From Diphasiastrum complanatum (Eukaryota; Streptophyta; Lycopodiopsida; Lycopodiales; Lycopodiaceae): a stretch of DNA of 64,000 nucleotides. Each line of letters starts with the position of its first letter. Position 1 is the first letter of the stretch. Shown piece by piece: positions 45,601-55,929 of this stretch. The DNA lies in the NCBI GenBank assembly GCA_029204225.1, contig CM055096.1:61548957-61612956 (forward strand), read 5' to 3'. Both the position numbers and the translations under genes were made by a program. The notes beneath the pieces are model-generated. The model had not been told where the DNA came from. It made no database searches and saw only the letters and a program-made list of their open reading frames with translations.

Positions 45601-46802
45601 GGGATGGGATTTTGAAGCAAGCAGAGATGCTTTAAGTCACACAGATTGAGATGTGAATGAAAGTCAGTGACTTGTAAATTGGATAGTGCACCAGTGCACC
45701 AGTTTGCTCAAAAAAACACGACAAAGAGATGCCAAAGGGAAGGTCAATCTTGCAAAAGCACTTCAAAGAGATCAAGTCGAATGAGATAACTTGTGCGCTT
45801 CAAATTGAAAACTTGTACCAAAATTTTGGGGTCCAAATGCATGGTTACATCGAAAAAGGTAAGAACTCACGGCATGTGCTCTGATAGATAAAGAAGATGA
45901 GCTGTAAAGTTGATTATAGAATTGTGACTTGTTCTGCATTCAAGATACTTTTATGGCCACTAAGCATATGCTTACTTACATAGTGTAGAAAAAGAAATTT
46001 CCAGATCTTATTCAAAGACAATAGTACGGAATGTTTTTATTGATGATTGGTTCCAAACATTGAGAGCCCCACTGGGATAATGTTGCATGATTTGTGTGAC
46101 AGCTATTTTATAGATCAAGCAGCAAAAGTTATGACAATGGCATTATGGTTGCTTTGGTTAGGTAGTCCAGTTTAGGATATTTTTAAGAAACGGCAGCAAT
46201 TCAATGAATACTTCTGTTCAGTATTTAGGATACAAGGCCACTCAATTACTCCTTTGGGACTTCTGATTGCCTTCAAAAAGTGAAACATGTGAAGGACAGG
46301 CTTCTGAAATAAAGGATGGCTTATTAAATCCCAGAAAATTTGGAACAAAACTTCCTCCATATGTTGTCACATTAATGGAGCCATTGGTCTGGTTCTAGAG
46401 TGCCATGCAGGTAAGATAACTTTTAGGAAATTATCATACTTCCAAGTGACACCCAGATAATTATTAGTAGAAAATTTTACCTTCAAGATTGCTAGACATA
46501 TATTACCAATTTTTTCCCTTTTCAAAGATAGGGCTGTTCCAGATTGCAGAATGATCAGACTGGTGTTGGATACTCTTTATTTAAACAGGAAATTGTCTGA
46601 TAGAGTTGTACAAGACAACCATATCTAGAGTAGGTATATGTTTTTGAAGAATTGGTTTTTTTTGTAGGTTGCAAAATGGGGTGCAGATGGTGTTATTATC
46701 GGAAGTGCCGTGGTGAAACTACTCAGTGAAGGACCATCACCACAAGATGGCATTGATGCCATGAAGAGACTCATCAGTGACCTAAAGGCTGCATTGCCTT
46801 GA
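35846..46802 (+). CDS. TSA1: Tryptophan synthase alpha subunit family, last five exons
   Basis: The enzyme cleaves indole-3-glycerol phosphate to indole and glyceraldehyde 3-phosphate, in plastids as part of tryptophan synthesis; cytosolic indole synthases share the fold. Exons 35846-35922, 36806-36883, 37473-37550, 40252-40311 and 46668-46802 are all GT-AG and in phase, encoding about 142 C-terminal residues without a stop until TGA 46800-46802. Seen in order: LVPDIPLEET; LLTTPTTPSARM; LTGVTGARP (loop 6); VGFGISKPEH; and GADGVIIGSAVVK, which with the preceding block binds the substrate phosphate. The usual plant protein is about 310 residues including transit peptide; the catalytic Glu/Asp half lies upstream and was not found. 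Introns contain LINE and copia insertions, none in exons. The gene may be functional or the 3' part of a pseudogene; intact phases favour function. TSA and indole synthase paralogues cannot be separated here. Confidence 0.9.
36806..36883 (+). CDS. TSA1: TSA exon (b)
   Basis: 78 nt, phase 0 at both ends; encodes VLLTTPTTPSARMEAIAKAS and QGFIYL between CTTGTAG and GTATGT. Confidence 0.92.
37473..37550 (+). CDS. TSA1: TSA exon (c), loop 6
   Basis: 78 nt, phase 0; encodes VSLTGVTGARPMVDSKVKDL and LRDLKK. The flexible GVTGAR loop closes over the active site in this family. Confidence 0.92.
38081..39594 (-). mobile_element. 5'-truncated LINE (copy A) in a TSA intron
   Basis: The minus strand carries the last part of a non-LTR reverse transcriptase ORF and its 3' UTR, ending ...GACATTAATAAAATATCTCTCTC at 38081. 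It begins abruptly where the (CT)n tail of another LINE copy ends, so two copies lie head to tail. It is in the antisense direction to the TSA gene, which is where such insertions are best tolerated. Confidence 0.8.
38239..39590 (-). pseudogene. LINE ORF2 C-terminal part
   Basis: Reading from 39590 on the minus strand: VVDSYTYLGVLFSG, then FDTMVVPSAMYAFETWSIG (RT thumb region), LQIRLLSRIIRAKP. A frameshift lies in a run of eight C (39230-39237, minus strand). The frame then runs openly from about 39204 to 38239, with a zinc-binding motif CSMCSMHEIEDESHFLFRC (C-x2-C ... H-x4-C) typical of LINE C-termini, and a basic Arg/Gln-rich tail. The polymerase YADD box and endonuclease are missing, lost by 5' truncation. 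The ORF is longer than expected for a neutral remnant, suggesting a recent copy. Confidence 0.82.
39595..39900 (-). mobile_element. LINE 3' end with (CT)n tail (copy B)
   Basis: A GA tract of about 70 bp (39595-39664) is followed by TTTATTAATGTCTTTT and AAAGGCATATAAGACCAAG. Further on, GTAGCCTGGTATTAAGGCACTTTCATGATGC resembles the copy A 3' UTR at 38250-38280. No coding sequence; the right limit is approximate. Confidence 0.65.
40252..40311 (+). CDS. TSA1: TSA exon (d), phosphate-binding
   Basis: 60 nt, phase 0; encodes VTENPIAVGFGISKPEHAAQ between CATATTGCAG and GTAGGT. Confidence 0.92.
40741..40868 (+). repeat. First copy of a ~107-bp intron duplication
   Basis: AGGAATAGAGAACAAAGATGAGACTG at 40741 recurs as AGGAATAGGAACAAGGATGAGACTG at 40848. 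The second copy is interrupted after GACTGCGGAA by the 40874-44673 element and resumes at 44679 (CATTTTTCCCTAGAATGACC...GAGACTAGAGGGAAATGCC), parallel to 40773-40830 in the first copy. Confidence 0.7.
40874..41196 (-). repeat. Truncated 3' LTR
   Basis: Retains the outer part of the LTR (with a small internal deletion near 40945 relative to the 5' LTR) and stops at ACATAAA, where integrase-proximal coding sequence begins. Confidence 0.8.
41197..42245 (-). pseudogene. Copia integrase and C-terminal linker
   Basis: The minus strand has LWHARLYHMSMRSI...CDSCMLGK (zinc binding), LVHSDVCGSL and TFIDDFSQLAMVYF, then LRSNHGGEYISVEF, where the second catalytic Asp of the DDE triad is Asn. After a stop near 41799 the frame resumes with KFWAEAVNIANYLHNRSL, YECWTGEKPKLTHVRIFGC and ILVGYDAISNYYKIY. 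It then runs into the truncated 3' LTR, ending EHADLCSKVFE. Inactive. Confidence 0.88.
42239..42787 (-). CDS. Copia protease region
   Basis: An open frame of 182 codons with the active site VVIDSGATAHIISN intact (about 42590-42615), then YVILGDGSQHDV and NVLHVPSMQKNLLSVARM. It follows gag after a frame change and overlaps the integrase frame by a few bases. In copia elements the protease is part of the gag-pol polyprotein, so this is one domain of a broken polyprotein, not a separate gene. Confidence 0.75.
   Translation of the reverse strand: MEIGHSSFKCYSRPNNSKANVCQEEQLSSNSSKDENTQAAAFVCVEDCFDSTDNTSEVVIDSGATAHIISNRAMLSSYSPSYASRYVILGDGSQHDVSRIGTLSLLTIEGSKVLRNVLHVPSMQKNLLSVARMTYFGIKVLFLDNDCRLMDIKSGKQLATGLRRENMYHAKVLIPCDGVQSW
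42788..43616 (-). pseudogene. Copia gag
   Basis: ATG at 43616 (MASTSTFQAK), LDGSNYPAWRSK, LWPYVDGT; a frameshift near 43255; then LSSLKWDGISDCDTFLSKLQ and LTYLLRALPPSYIYMRPVL, where the Arg codon is intact, unlike the nested copy. A stop near 42941 is followed by a degraded zinc-knuckle region. Confidence 0.85.
43617..43630 (-). promoter_or_regulatory. Primer-binding site
   Basis: The minus strand reads GTGGTATCAGAGCT between the 5' LTR and the gag ATG. Confidence 0.8.
43631..44673 (-). repeat. 5' LTR of the intronic copia element
   Basis: 1043 bp; ends (plus strand) CCATAACG, one base off the expected TAACA terminus, and starts TCTTATAAAAC where the other LTR has TGTTATAAAAC. Confidence 0.8.
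46668..46802 (+). CDS. TSA1: TSA terminal exon
   Basis: 135 nt including TGA; encodes VAKWGADGVIIGSAVVKLLS and ends LISDLKAALP, the typical plant TSA C-terminus. An AATAAA overlaps the stop codon (46802-46807). Confidence 0.93.
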   Translation, partial: VAKWGADGVIIGSAVVKLLSEGPSPQDGIDAMKRLISDLKAALP

Positions 46803-48094
46803 ATAAAAGTTTAGGTTCTGCCCTTCTGCTCAATTACTTATGTTTATTGCCAACCGTGAAGCTCTTCAAACCTCCACAGGAAATGCCAGGCTTTCACGGA
46901 AGATCCACATCTTTTCTAGTTTTGTGATAGTGAAAATTGAACTTCAGGTTATCATTTTGTTTAGTTCTCATGAAATTTTTTTTCTTTCTGAAGAAGCTAT
47001 CAGTATAGGCTGTTCTTCGTGTGAAAGGAATTAGCAAGTTGTCCATAAATTTTTTTATTACAAACTAATTAACAAGTCTTCTATTCAAATCCGAACAGAT
47101 TGAGAGAGTCTGCCATTCATTTTTGACACAAGCAGATCAGGTTTGGTCGCTTGACTTGACCTTCAAGCGGAATGATTACCACCAGATGTAACAGTTTAAC
47201 AATGTTAGAAAGCTTCAGTCGTCTCTTTTTCTCATATTTTGGAAGTGATGTTTTTCTCACACTATGATTTCTATTGCCAGCAAATTGAACTAGACTAAAG
47301 ACAACTTTTACTTGTACCACACACCTGTATGATTTAGGACTTGCTGTAATATGCAATGCCTTTTTTCTGTACAAGGTGTTTGTGTGTCTTCCATATCTGT
47401 GCATGGGTTTTTGTGTGACCCATTTTCTGTAGGCACATATAAATCACAAGTATCGTAGAATCATGTAATCAAAGATGTTTGAGTTATGGTGCTAGGAGGC
47501 AATTATTGTTTAATTGGCATCTTCCATCTTGCATATATGCTTGCTCTTTATATATTCCCAGCTTTCCATCAAGGCCAATATTTTCATGAACATTGCACTA
47601 GGACCAAATTGAGACGTCTATCTTTATGGTCAATAGTTATAACTTTGACAACATATCTTAGGCTTCAATATTCCAACTTATTTTCACATTTGGTTCCTCT
47701 CCTTATACAACCACCATTGGTAAGTCAGTAACTAACATGTAATTGCATCTTTTTGGATTGATCGTGTATTCAACAACTTATACAAAAAAGAAGGGGGTAG
47801 TACGTAATCATAGTTGCATTGCGTTTCTAGAAACACGTTTTTGAAATGGGGGAGCGTTTCTTATAAATGTTTTTTTTTTTTGGGTGAAGGGGGGAGGGGG
47901 GGAATTTTGTGGGCAATATGGGTATCAGATTAAAGCATTAATTAAGGGCATTACATTTATGTAGGTTGGCGAATGTTTCGGGACAATGTGGTCTAGTTTA
48001 GATCCATCAATCCCTGTTGGATTCTGTCACGGATAAAAAGTTAAAATGGCTTGTCGTGTTACAACATTATTCCAAGAATATCATGGAATGTGTG

Positions 48095-48098
<4 letters not shown>

Positions 48099-48147
<49 letters not shown>
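48099..48147. repeat. (GA)n microsatellite
   Basis: About 24 GA units. Unlike the tracts at 29 and 39595 it is not followed by the LINE 3' UTR sequence. Confidence 0.9.
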
Positions 48148-48150
<3 letters not shown>

Positions 48151-49361
48151 TCACATAGTTCTTTTTGACAAAGCAAGACTAAACCCTTTAAAGCTTTTAT
48201 TCATAATCCAACAAAGGTAAATTAGAGCTGAAAAGTGAAATACAACACTGTAAAGCATAACCATTTACAAAACGTCCAGCCATCCATTTACAAACGTATA
48301 GCTGAGCGTTAGTTGTTATTTATGTCCAAAAAAAGCTTTACCACTTAACAACATAAATAGCATTTTAAATCATAGTCTAGTCTTTCCAAACGACAAAATG
48401 TTTTTTAGTGTTAGGCGAAGCCTTGACATTATCGTATTAGGGCATGTGTCATGTTGATCAGTCTATGGGCATTGGTTTATATCAGTTCATTTTGTTTTGT
48501 GTATTAAGTATGAATAGTTTTCATCGTATATGTTGTATCTCGCTAACAGATATGGTGTGAACACGTGTGCTGGTATTAGGGCAAATCCATGCCATTTTAA
48601 TCCATGTGACAACTTTCGGAAAACCAGTCATGCACTACTGTCCATACTCTTGAGCATATCCATGCTTTCTAGTCGTATCTCACCATGCTTTAATATGACA
48701 ATTGAATGAATATTATTTTGCGATAGCCATCATTGAATAGTGCTGTTTTTGAATAAATTTGCGTTTATCAAAATTACATATTAGATCCGTGGTATTTATG
48801 ACATTGTTAAGGATATGTTATATATTATCGATGGGGTGTTTGTGGTTTTTACAAGGTATTAGGATAGATCCGTGCAATTCTAATCCTTTTGTAAGAATTT
48901 TTTATCTTACGCATATCCATGCTGTCTAAGATAATTTTAATGAACAACCTTTTCAACGGACATCATTTAAGTCATCATTATCAGAGTGTTAAATTGGTTA
49001 CGAAATGGTAGATGGCAGGGAGTAGGAAAAGACGTGTTTAAGCATCCAAAGTCTTCTTTCTAACCATAGAAAAAAATATACGTAAAACCAACAATCCCTT
49101 CCCTTTGAGCGTAAGTTGTTTATGCATAGCTTGAATTTTGTTGCGAGAAATCATACCTGGATGATCGCAGATGTGTTATCTTGTGAGGATACTATGTTAG
49201 TCCTTTTCTTGTTTTCTTTAAAATCAAATAATTAAAAATATTATTGCCAAATAAAGTATTTTCATCCTTATTTAACAGCAGAGATGAGAATATTAGAGAC
49301 ATCTACTCATCAGTTGCTATATCAATTAGGAGCGGAGTTTTATGTATGTATCTGCGCAGAC

Positions 49362-49507
49362 GTTTATAGATAGATGGTTCGAAACCGAACCTAACCGAAA
49401 AAGAAGGCCGTAGTAATAATCGATGCTACAAGATGTTTATAGATAGATGGTTCGAAACCGAACCTAACCGAAAAAGAAGGCCGTAGTAATAATTGATGCT
49501 ACAAGAT
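49362..49507. repeat. 73-bp tandem duplication
   Basis: Two nearly perfect copies with period 73, each with ATGGTTCGAAACCGAACC and AAGAAGGCCGTAGTAATAAT; one visible difference (AATCGATGC/AATTGATGC). Confidence 0.9.
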
Positions 49508-50279
49508 GTACATGTTATCTCCGTTAGTGATTGAATACTAGTATCCTCTTCGAAGTAGAAACTAGTAAACAGTATGCTAGTAGCCTGACAGATGCGTGAG
49601 AGATAAAAACTAAACGTGCAAGATTCTGAGTTGTAGTTCTTGTATGATAGAATGAAAACAAAGTTTCATCCATCGCTGGACTTGTAGGTGGCCTTTCAGT
49701 ACTTAGAAAACAGCCGAACATACATTTTATCCATTGCTGGATAGTAGTGCTTTTTATGTGTTATGAATAGCAAAAAACTCATCATTCTTATTAAGAAGCT
49801 TAAGGTTTCCTTCCACAAAGCATCGTTAGCTTATGAACTGCAAACTGCAATCCATCGCTACCACAACATATACGAACGACGACGACGTAGTCTCACAAAC
49901 CGCAGATTGCAATAAACCGCAAACCGCAACTTCGAGCAAACAAATGAAGACGTTTGTAGGGAACCACAAGTCGACTCCTGCTACGCGAGCGACGATCGAA
50001 AGCCAACCCCAATGGCCTCGACTACGGTTGTAAAGGCGGCCCTGGAGGCCCTGGAGTCGGCGCACTTTACGACCCATGATCAACCAAGTACCAGAACAAC
50101 GAACTGACACCACGGACAAAGCTGACAACAAAACTAAATGTCGCGACATGGTAGGTTTAGCAGTTCTTGTAATCATACACTTACATTAAAGACCACCTCC
50201 TTCCTCTGATCACATACATATAGAGGATGGATGAGAGACAATAGTCACAGACAGACAAGTTTGAGTGACTGGACTGTAC

Positions 50280-51510
50280 AATCCTTCAATCAGATGGGTC
50301 AAATTACTTGGCCTAGAAAGTGAAGACATCGCTCGTCCTAAGAGGTGAAGCATTGTGGCCCTGGGTGGACGAGACCGACGAGATGCCAACCAATGCTGGA
50401 AAAGAACTTCGCGAATGGAAGGAAAAGATTGATAAAGCAGTAGCTGTCATATCCTCCTCCATCGAAGACAACATTATACTGGATCTTGCATCAATATGCA
50501 CGAGAGCTATGGGACGCGTTGAAATCAAGATTCGAGACCAAGTCGCGAAGCCAGATCACGCACTTGGAAGATCAACTCATCTACCTACGCTGGAACGACA
50601 AAGACCTCACGACATTCATCAAAAACATGAAAAACTTGTTTTTTTCTTTACACAATGCCGACGCAGAACACGCAGTCTCGTCGGAGAAACAATTGACGTA
50701 TCTATTACGCGGCCTGCCAAGATTTTTCCAAACCACACGGACTCTGCTGGCGAAGGATCCTACGATGACTCTTGACAGAGCAATAAGCGAGATCAAGGAA
50801 GAAATGGAAGCAATAGAACACTATGATGACAGACAAGAATTTGATCAGGCTCTATACAACAGTAAAGATCAATGTAGGAAGAAGCCCCATCTTAAGAGAG
50901 AGTCATTTCAAAGATCAGATCGCAATCAACAGAGACAAGCCGACAAAGAAGGAAAATCGAAAGCACCTACTCAACACAGACCACAGAGTGGTAAAAAGAA
51001 AACCTGCACTAGATGCAGACACGACGGACATACCGTCGTCACATGTTGGTTAAATCCAAACATCCAATGTGTGCATTGTCACAAAAAGGGTCCCGCAGTA
51101 GTAGACTGCTATCAAAAAGGTCATGCAGTAGTAGACTGCTATCAAAACCCAAGAAACAAGAAGACACTAAGCAGGAAGGAGCTCTCCAACAACTCGTCTT
51201 ATGTAGAGGAGGCAGAATCATCAAAGATAGCTGAGGAGAGAGCAAACAATAATCCATCCGCTTACTTATGCACAGATGTGTATGCTACATCACAAACCGA
51301 CATTCAAGAAGTTGTTTTTGATTCGGGTGCCATGTCACACTTTGTGACAACAAGACACATGATAGCTGACTTTCGGCAAACAGATTCATCCAGATTCATC
51401 ATATTGGGAGATGGATCGCAACATCAAGTGAATGGAACTGGAGCATTATGGCTGTACACCAACGGTAGAGACAAAAGACTTGATGATGTCTTGTATAAAA
51501 TGATCTTCTA
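50280..51510 (+). pseudogene. Copia gag-protease
   Basis: The frame from about 50290 reads DGSNYLA-stop-KVKTSLVLRGEALWPWVDE, so a conserved Trp is now TAG. A frameshift near 50485 leads to ELWDALKSRFETKSRSQI, LIYLRWNDKDLTTFIKNMK and LTYLLRGLP. Two CCHC knuckles follow, CTRCRHDGHTVVTC and CVHCHKKGPAVVDC, the second with His replaced by Pro and followed by an extra partial repeat (KGHAVVDC). The protease box VVFDSGAMSHFVTT is intact, then FIILGDGSQHQV. This is a diverged relative of the 40874 family. No LTR or PBS recognised upstream. Confidence 0.82.
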
Positions 51511-52590
51511 TCTGTAGCAAGGATAACAGATGCGGGGATGCGTGTGACATTCACAGATGAAACATGCAATGTCATTGATGCCAGCACCAGTACTCTCATC
51601 ACACAAGGCAGATGTAGAGGCAACCTATATCATCTGAATGTAAATCTACCGATAGAGCAAGCTCATCAAACCCATGAGTCAATTGACTTCCTGTGGCATA
51701 AAAGATTATGCCACATGAACCCAATGGCACTATACAAAGCAAGTCAAAATGGCACATTCACAGGAGTAAGCGTTAAAGATGCAAATTTGATACTCTGTGA
51801 TGCATGCCACAAAGGCAAGATGTCACGAACACCTTCACCAAAGATTCATTTAGAGCAACAGAGCTCCTAGAACTAATACACTTCGACATCTGTGGACATT
51901 TCGATGTGCTCTCTGTGGGAGGCTCACGATACTACATCACCTTCATCGATGACTTCAACAAGTTTGCCACTATTTTATTCACAACAAGTCTGAAGCTCTT
52001 GATAAGTTTGCAAGATATGTATACTGGGTTGAAAGAAAAGTCAAACAGATTTGAACTGACAGTGGGGGAGAATACATTTTCAATCACTTTGCTGATTTCT
52101 ACAGCAGTCGTGGTATCTTTCACAGGAAGACTGCAGCCTATACACCACAAAACACAATGGTGTAGTAGAAAGAAAGAACAGAACTCTCATGAAGGTAGCA
52201 AGGTGCATGATGACCTATTCAAAGGCATCAAAATCATCATGGGCTGAAGCAGTAGCTACGACCACTTACCTGCAGAACAGAACATGAAAATCAGACATTT
52301 CTCACACTACGCCACATGAGGTATGGTGGGGCAATAAACCTAATATAGATCATGTACGTATCTTCGGTTGTATAGCATATGCATACATTCCTGACAAGAT
52401 CCGCAAGAAGCTGGACAAAAAGGTCGAGCAAGGATACCTTGTAGGATATGATACACACTCATCATACTACAGGATCTATCTGCCAGAAACTAATCAAATT
52501 AAAACCGTCAGAGATGTAAAGTTCAATGAAACAAGAACAATGACTAATGAAGATAGCTATGAAATTCTTGGGAAGCAATACTCAACCTGT
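51511..52590 (+). pseudogene. Copia integrase
   Basis: LWHKRLCHMNPMALYKAS...CDACHKGKMSR (zinc binding) is followed, after a frameshift near 51840, by LIHFDICGHF and TFIDDFNKFATI. Then frame-broken LTVGENTF, where the LRSDxGGEY-like region should be. The C-part has SWAEAVATTTYLQNRT and EVWWGNKPNIDHVRIFGC and YLVGYDTHSSYYRIYLPE. Multiple stops; inactive. Confidence 0.8.
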
Positions 52591-53598
52591 TGACATCGAC
52601 AAAGGGAGCGTATCCTGACAATCAGAAACAAGATGATGTTCGAGTTTTAGACGGACCGAGTGACAGTTCAGATGACGAACAACCCAACATACAGCTTGTA
52701 CGTAGAACACCTGTGACGCACGAGAAATTTGGTATCATCAGAAGGGACAAAGACAAGACAATTGCCGCACGCCACCACCAAAAAAGAGATCCAGCTGAGA
52801 GAGAAGGCAATCTGTTAGGTATACACCAAGCAGTTCTGCCTCAACTCAAGAAGAGTTCTGTGGATTCGGCAACGAACCCCAAATGTATGAAGAGGCTATC
52901 AACAACCCAGAGAAAGAAAATTGGATTAAGGCCATGGAAGACGAAATGACCTCCATGAAAGAGAACGATGTGTGGAACCTGGAGCCCTTACCAGTACCGG
53001 ATAGGAAGACTGTAAATGGGTCTACAAATACAAATATGGATCGGATGGCAATGTATCAAAATACAAAGCCAGACTAGTTGCCAAGGGTTTTTCACAAAAG
53101 TACGATATCGATTACACTGATACCTTTTCCCTGGTAGTCAAACATACTTTGCTACGCATATTGTTCGTATATACAATAGCCTACAGTCTCAAGATCCATA
53201 TCATAGACAAGAAGGCGATATTTCTGCATGGATATCTGAAGGAAGAAATCTAAATGAACCAACCGCTAGGATTTACCTGCAAGACATTTCTTAGCTATGC
53301 TTGCAAGATGCGGAAGAGTCTACGGACTAAAGCGGTTTGCCAACAATGGTATAAGAACAAGGATCACACACTCAGATCCTTGGGCTTCCAACCTTTAAGA
53401 GCTGATTACAATGTCTATGTGAAGATAATAGATGGTAAAATCATTATCATTGGAGTCTATGTCGATGATACATTGATTCTGTCAAAGAGGGACATTGTCA
53501 TTGCACAAGTAAAAGAGGATATCCCAAAACACTTTGAGATATCAGATCTAGGTGAAGCAAAATGCTACCTAGGATTACAAAAGTACACTAAGCAATAA
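52590..53598 (+). pseudogene. Copia reverse transcriptase (3'-truncated)
   Basis: EEAINNPEKENWIKAMEDEM and NDVWNLEPLP, then frameshifted LVAKGF-type sequence. A stop separates the LDIKTAFLNG-like region (53200-53250) from MNQPLGFTC. The frame 53254-53598 has the polymerase box IIGVYVDDTLILSK intact, then FEISDLGEAKCYLGLQ. It ends with TAA and AT-rich DNA; RNase H and the 3' LTR are missing. Confidence 0.8.
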
Positions 53599-54909
53599 AT
53601 TGCTCAACTAGGTTACACTCAACACAAGTTAGTAACATCACCTTCATGTAAAACACTTACATGAATCACTGAGTGAAATATTTTCTAACTTAGGAGATTA
53701 AAGTTAAAGAAAAGAAAATAATAATTACAGTCTAAAATTATCCACAAACTTTGTCAGACAAAAAAGCTTCCAAGTACAACTATCCTTAGAATCCAATTCT
53801 AAGATATGATAATTCATTCTACTAGAATCTCTAGGAGAATCATTAAGATATAGAATGATTAAAACTCAACTCTGAGTATCCCAGATACTCTTTTGAGTTA
53901 AATGCTTCTGTGTTCTAGCACCAAATGCAAGAAAATGACATTCATTCATCTTAATAGACTTGTCTATCTCCTATGGTAACTGGAGATCCAATCAAATGAA
54001 GAGCTGTACTCAAGCATCTGCAGACCATACAGTAGTAGAATAGCATCTACTAAAATACATTCAATTCTCCACAGCTAAAATACTTATCTTGTGAGAATGT
54101 CTGTGAGATCCATAGGTTCTTAATTAAAATACTGGAGTAAAGAGATTCAAAACTCTAATCTGAATTCTTACTCAACTAACAGACCAAGACTTAATCGTCA
54201 CACTTAAGAATCATTACAATTCCTTATAATCCTTTGACAATAATTAAGTATATATTTATGATTCGTCAACCATAAATATTTAGATTCATATGATTCATCA
54301 ATCATAATTCACTGGAATCCAAAATCACACTTATTCATTTACAGGATACTGGAGTATATGTCCAACATAACTCAGGAAAAGTAAGAATCATTCCAAAATC
54401 TTTCCACTAAGAAAATACTGGATTTAGAAATATTTTTCAAACATGATTATTTAACTGAAGTGCAAGATTCAAGTTCTAGAAACCACTGGTAATTAAAGAC
54501 TGACGCATACCAAGATGACAATCATTTTCAACTACAAAAAAATTTTAGATTACAAATCTAGAATCAAATCTAGATATCCAAAGTCCTGCTGAATATCAAT
54601 TCAGTTATTATTCTTGGATTCATTATGATTCGTTATCCAATTGAGCTCTTTGGGATACAATCACTAATGAGCTGAGTCCTTCCTTAACTAAGGAATACTC
54701 TATCCAAGAATACTGTATATCCAATGCACATAATTTTAACTGATGAACCGAAATGATTCACTAATCATGCGTCTTACAAGCAATATAAATCAAAACCATC
54801 AGTCCTCGGTGAATCCACATCACACTGACTGTTTTACCAATTAACTTCATCTTGAAGTAATCAACTACTCAAGTTAATTGCCAACGATTTAGAAATCTCA
54901 AATGTCTAG
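53599..54909. other. No gene recognised
   Basis: Very AT-rich DNA with recurring words such as GATTCAT, CTAGAATC and TACTGGAGTA. No ORF of note. Confidence 0.5.
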
Positions 54910-54915
54910 GTGCAG

Positions 54916-55150
54916 AACATGGCTACAAATGGAAGCTTTATATTGGAGAGCAATGATAGGCTTACCTCATCCAACTACTTTACATGGAAGGTGAGAATGG
55001 AATCACTTCTTGAGATGCATGAGTTGATGTACATTGTTGTAGGAGAGGAGGAGAGACCCTTGGTACAACAAGAGCAAATGAGGTATGACAAGAAATTATT
55101 ATTAAGACACCTTCGTCTTTTTCGTCTTTTTTTGTCTTTTTTGCTCCTTT
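54916..55150 (+). pseudogene. Copia gag N-terminal scrap
   Basis: MATNGSFILESNDRLTSSNYFTWKVRMESLLE is the usual start of a copia gag (LxxxNYxxWKxxM), continuing LMYIVVGEEERPLV. It breaks at about 55110 into T/C-rich repeat sequence that starts the neighbouring LTR region. Confidence 0.65.
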
Positions 55151-55320
55151 TAGCAAAAAATGTGACACACTGGCCAAGTGGCCAGAATACCTTAGAAATC
55201 ATCTTTAGGGCACCTTTGTCTTTTTCGCCTTTTTCGCTCCTTAGCGAAAAATGCGACACATTGGCCAAGTGGCCAAAATACCTTAGAAATCATCTTTAAG
55301 GCACCTTCGCCTTTTCGGCC
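55105..55320 (+). repeat. ~105-bp tandem repeat with stem-loops
   Basis: Two full copies and a partial third of a unit with a T-rich GTCTTTTTCG run, a GCTCCTTAGCGAAAAATGCG segment, the palindromic TGGCCAAGTGGCCA and ATACCTTAGAAATCATCTTTA. The copies differ at several sites. Confidence 0.75.
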
Positions 55321-55796
55321 TTTTTTGTTTTTCCCGCATTTTTGGCTGACCGACTTTGCCAACTTATGAGTAACCCTAAAAACAGCTGGACAAACAAATA
55401 TGCCAAGGGCAGCTGGTGATTACCAACTTTTGTACAGAAAGACTGGCATAAATAGCCTTAAAGGCTTGTAAGATATTGCCTCTCTTGTAAATCTCTATAT
55501 TAGCTGAAACAAGCTATGTAAGTGTTAGTTTTTGGAATTTCACTTTCAATCAGAGTTATCTATAGCCAGCGTTATCACGCTCAACAAGCTGAAGTCATTA
55601 CTTCAAGCTATTGTACTCACTGTTGATATTTATCAGAGTGCAATTTTTGTCTCACTACTGCGTTGTTCATTTGCGCAAACTGTATGAATTCTTCTACTTG
55701 AATATTTCTACTGCTAATTGTTGCGTTTCCGTTCCTACAAGCCTACGCTTTGAGCAACCGAGCCTCCGCTGCGCTCACGACCATCGTTTTACGACA
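55321..55796 (+). repeat. Probable copia 5' LTR (right part)
   Basis: A TATA-like GGCATAAATAGCC at about 55446 and an LTR end TTTTACGACA at 55796, followed immediately by a PBS. The left boundary is uncertain and may include the 55105 repeats; no 3' partner is present. Confidence 0.5.
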
Positions 55797-55808
55797 TGGT
55801 ATCAGAGT
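55797..55808 (+). promoter_or_regulatory. Primer-binding site
   Basis: TGGTATCAGAGT, one mismatch to the tRNA-Met PBS used elsewhere in the window. Confidence 0.7.
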
Positions 55809-55929
55809 AGGCATTTCAGTAATCTACATTTTTACTGCAAATTATCAGTCTTGTTTCTATCAAGACGTCTTTCTAGCAAACGCGCAGCCAACAATATTCC
55901 GACAGTCATTGTTTCTACCAACAATCTCG

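Larger units (their letters stand above)
46803..50280. other. No gene recognised downstream of TSA
   Basis: TSA 3' UTR, then AT-rich DNA. It holds a GA tract at 48099-48147, a GTTTCTAGAAACACG motif near 47826 resembling the 13823 cluster, and a 73-bp tandem duplication at 49362-49507. No ORF with a recognisable motif. Confidence 0.5.

Noticed and set aside
47117-47404. Minus-strand ORF of 95 codons downstream of TSA
   Set aside because: No motif, low complexity, and it lies in the likely 3' UTR or flank.
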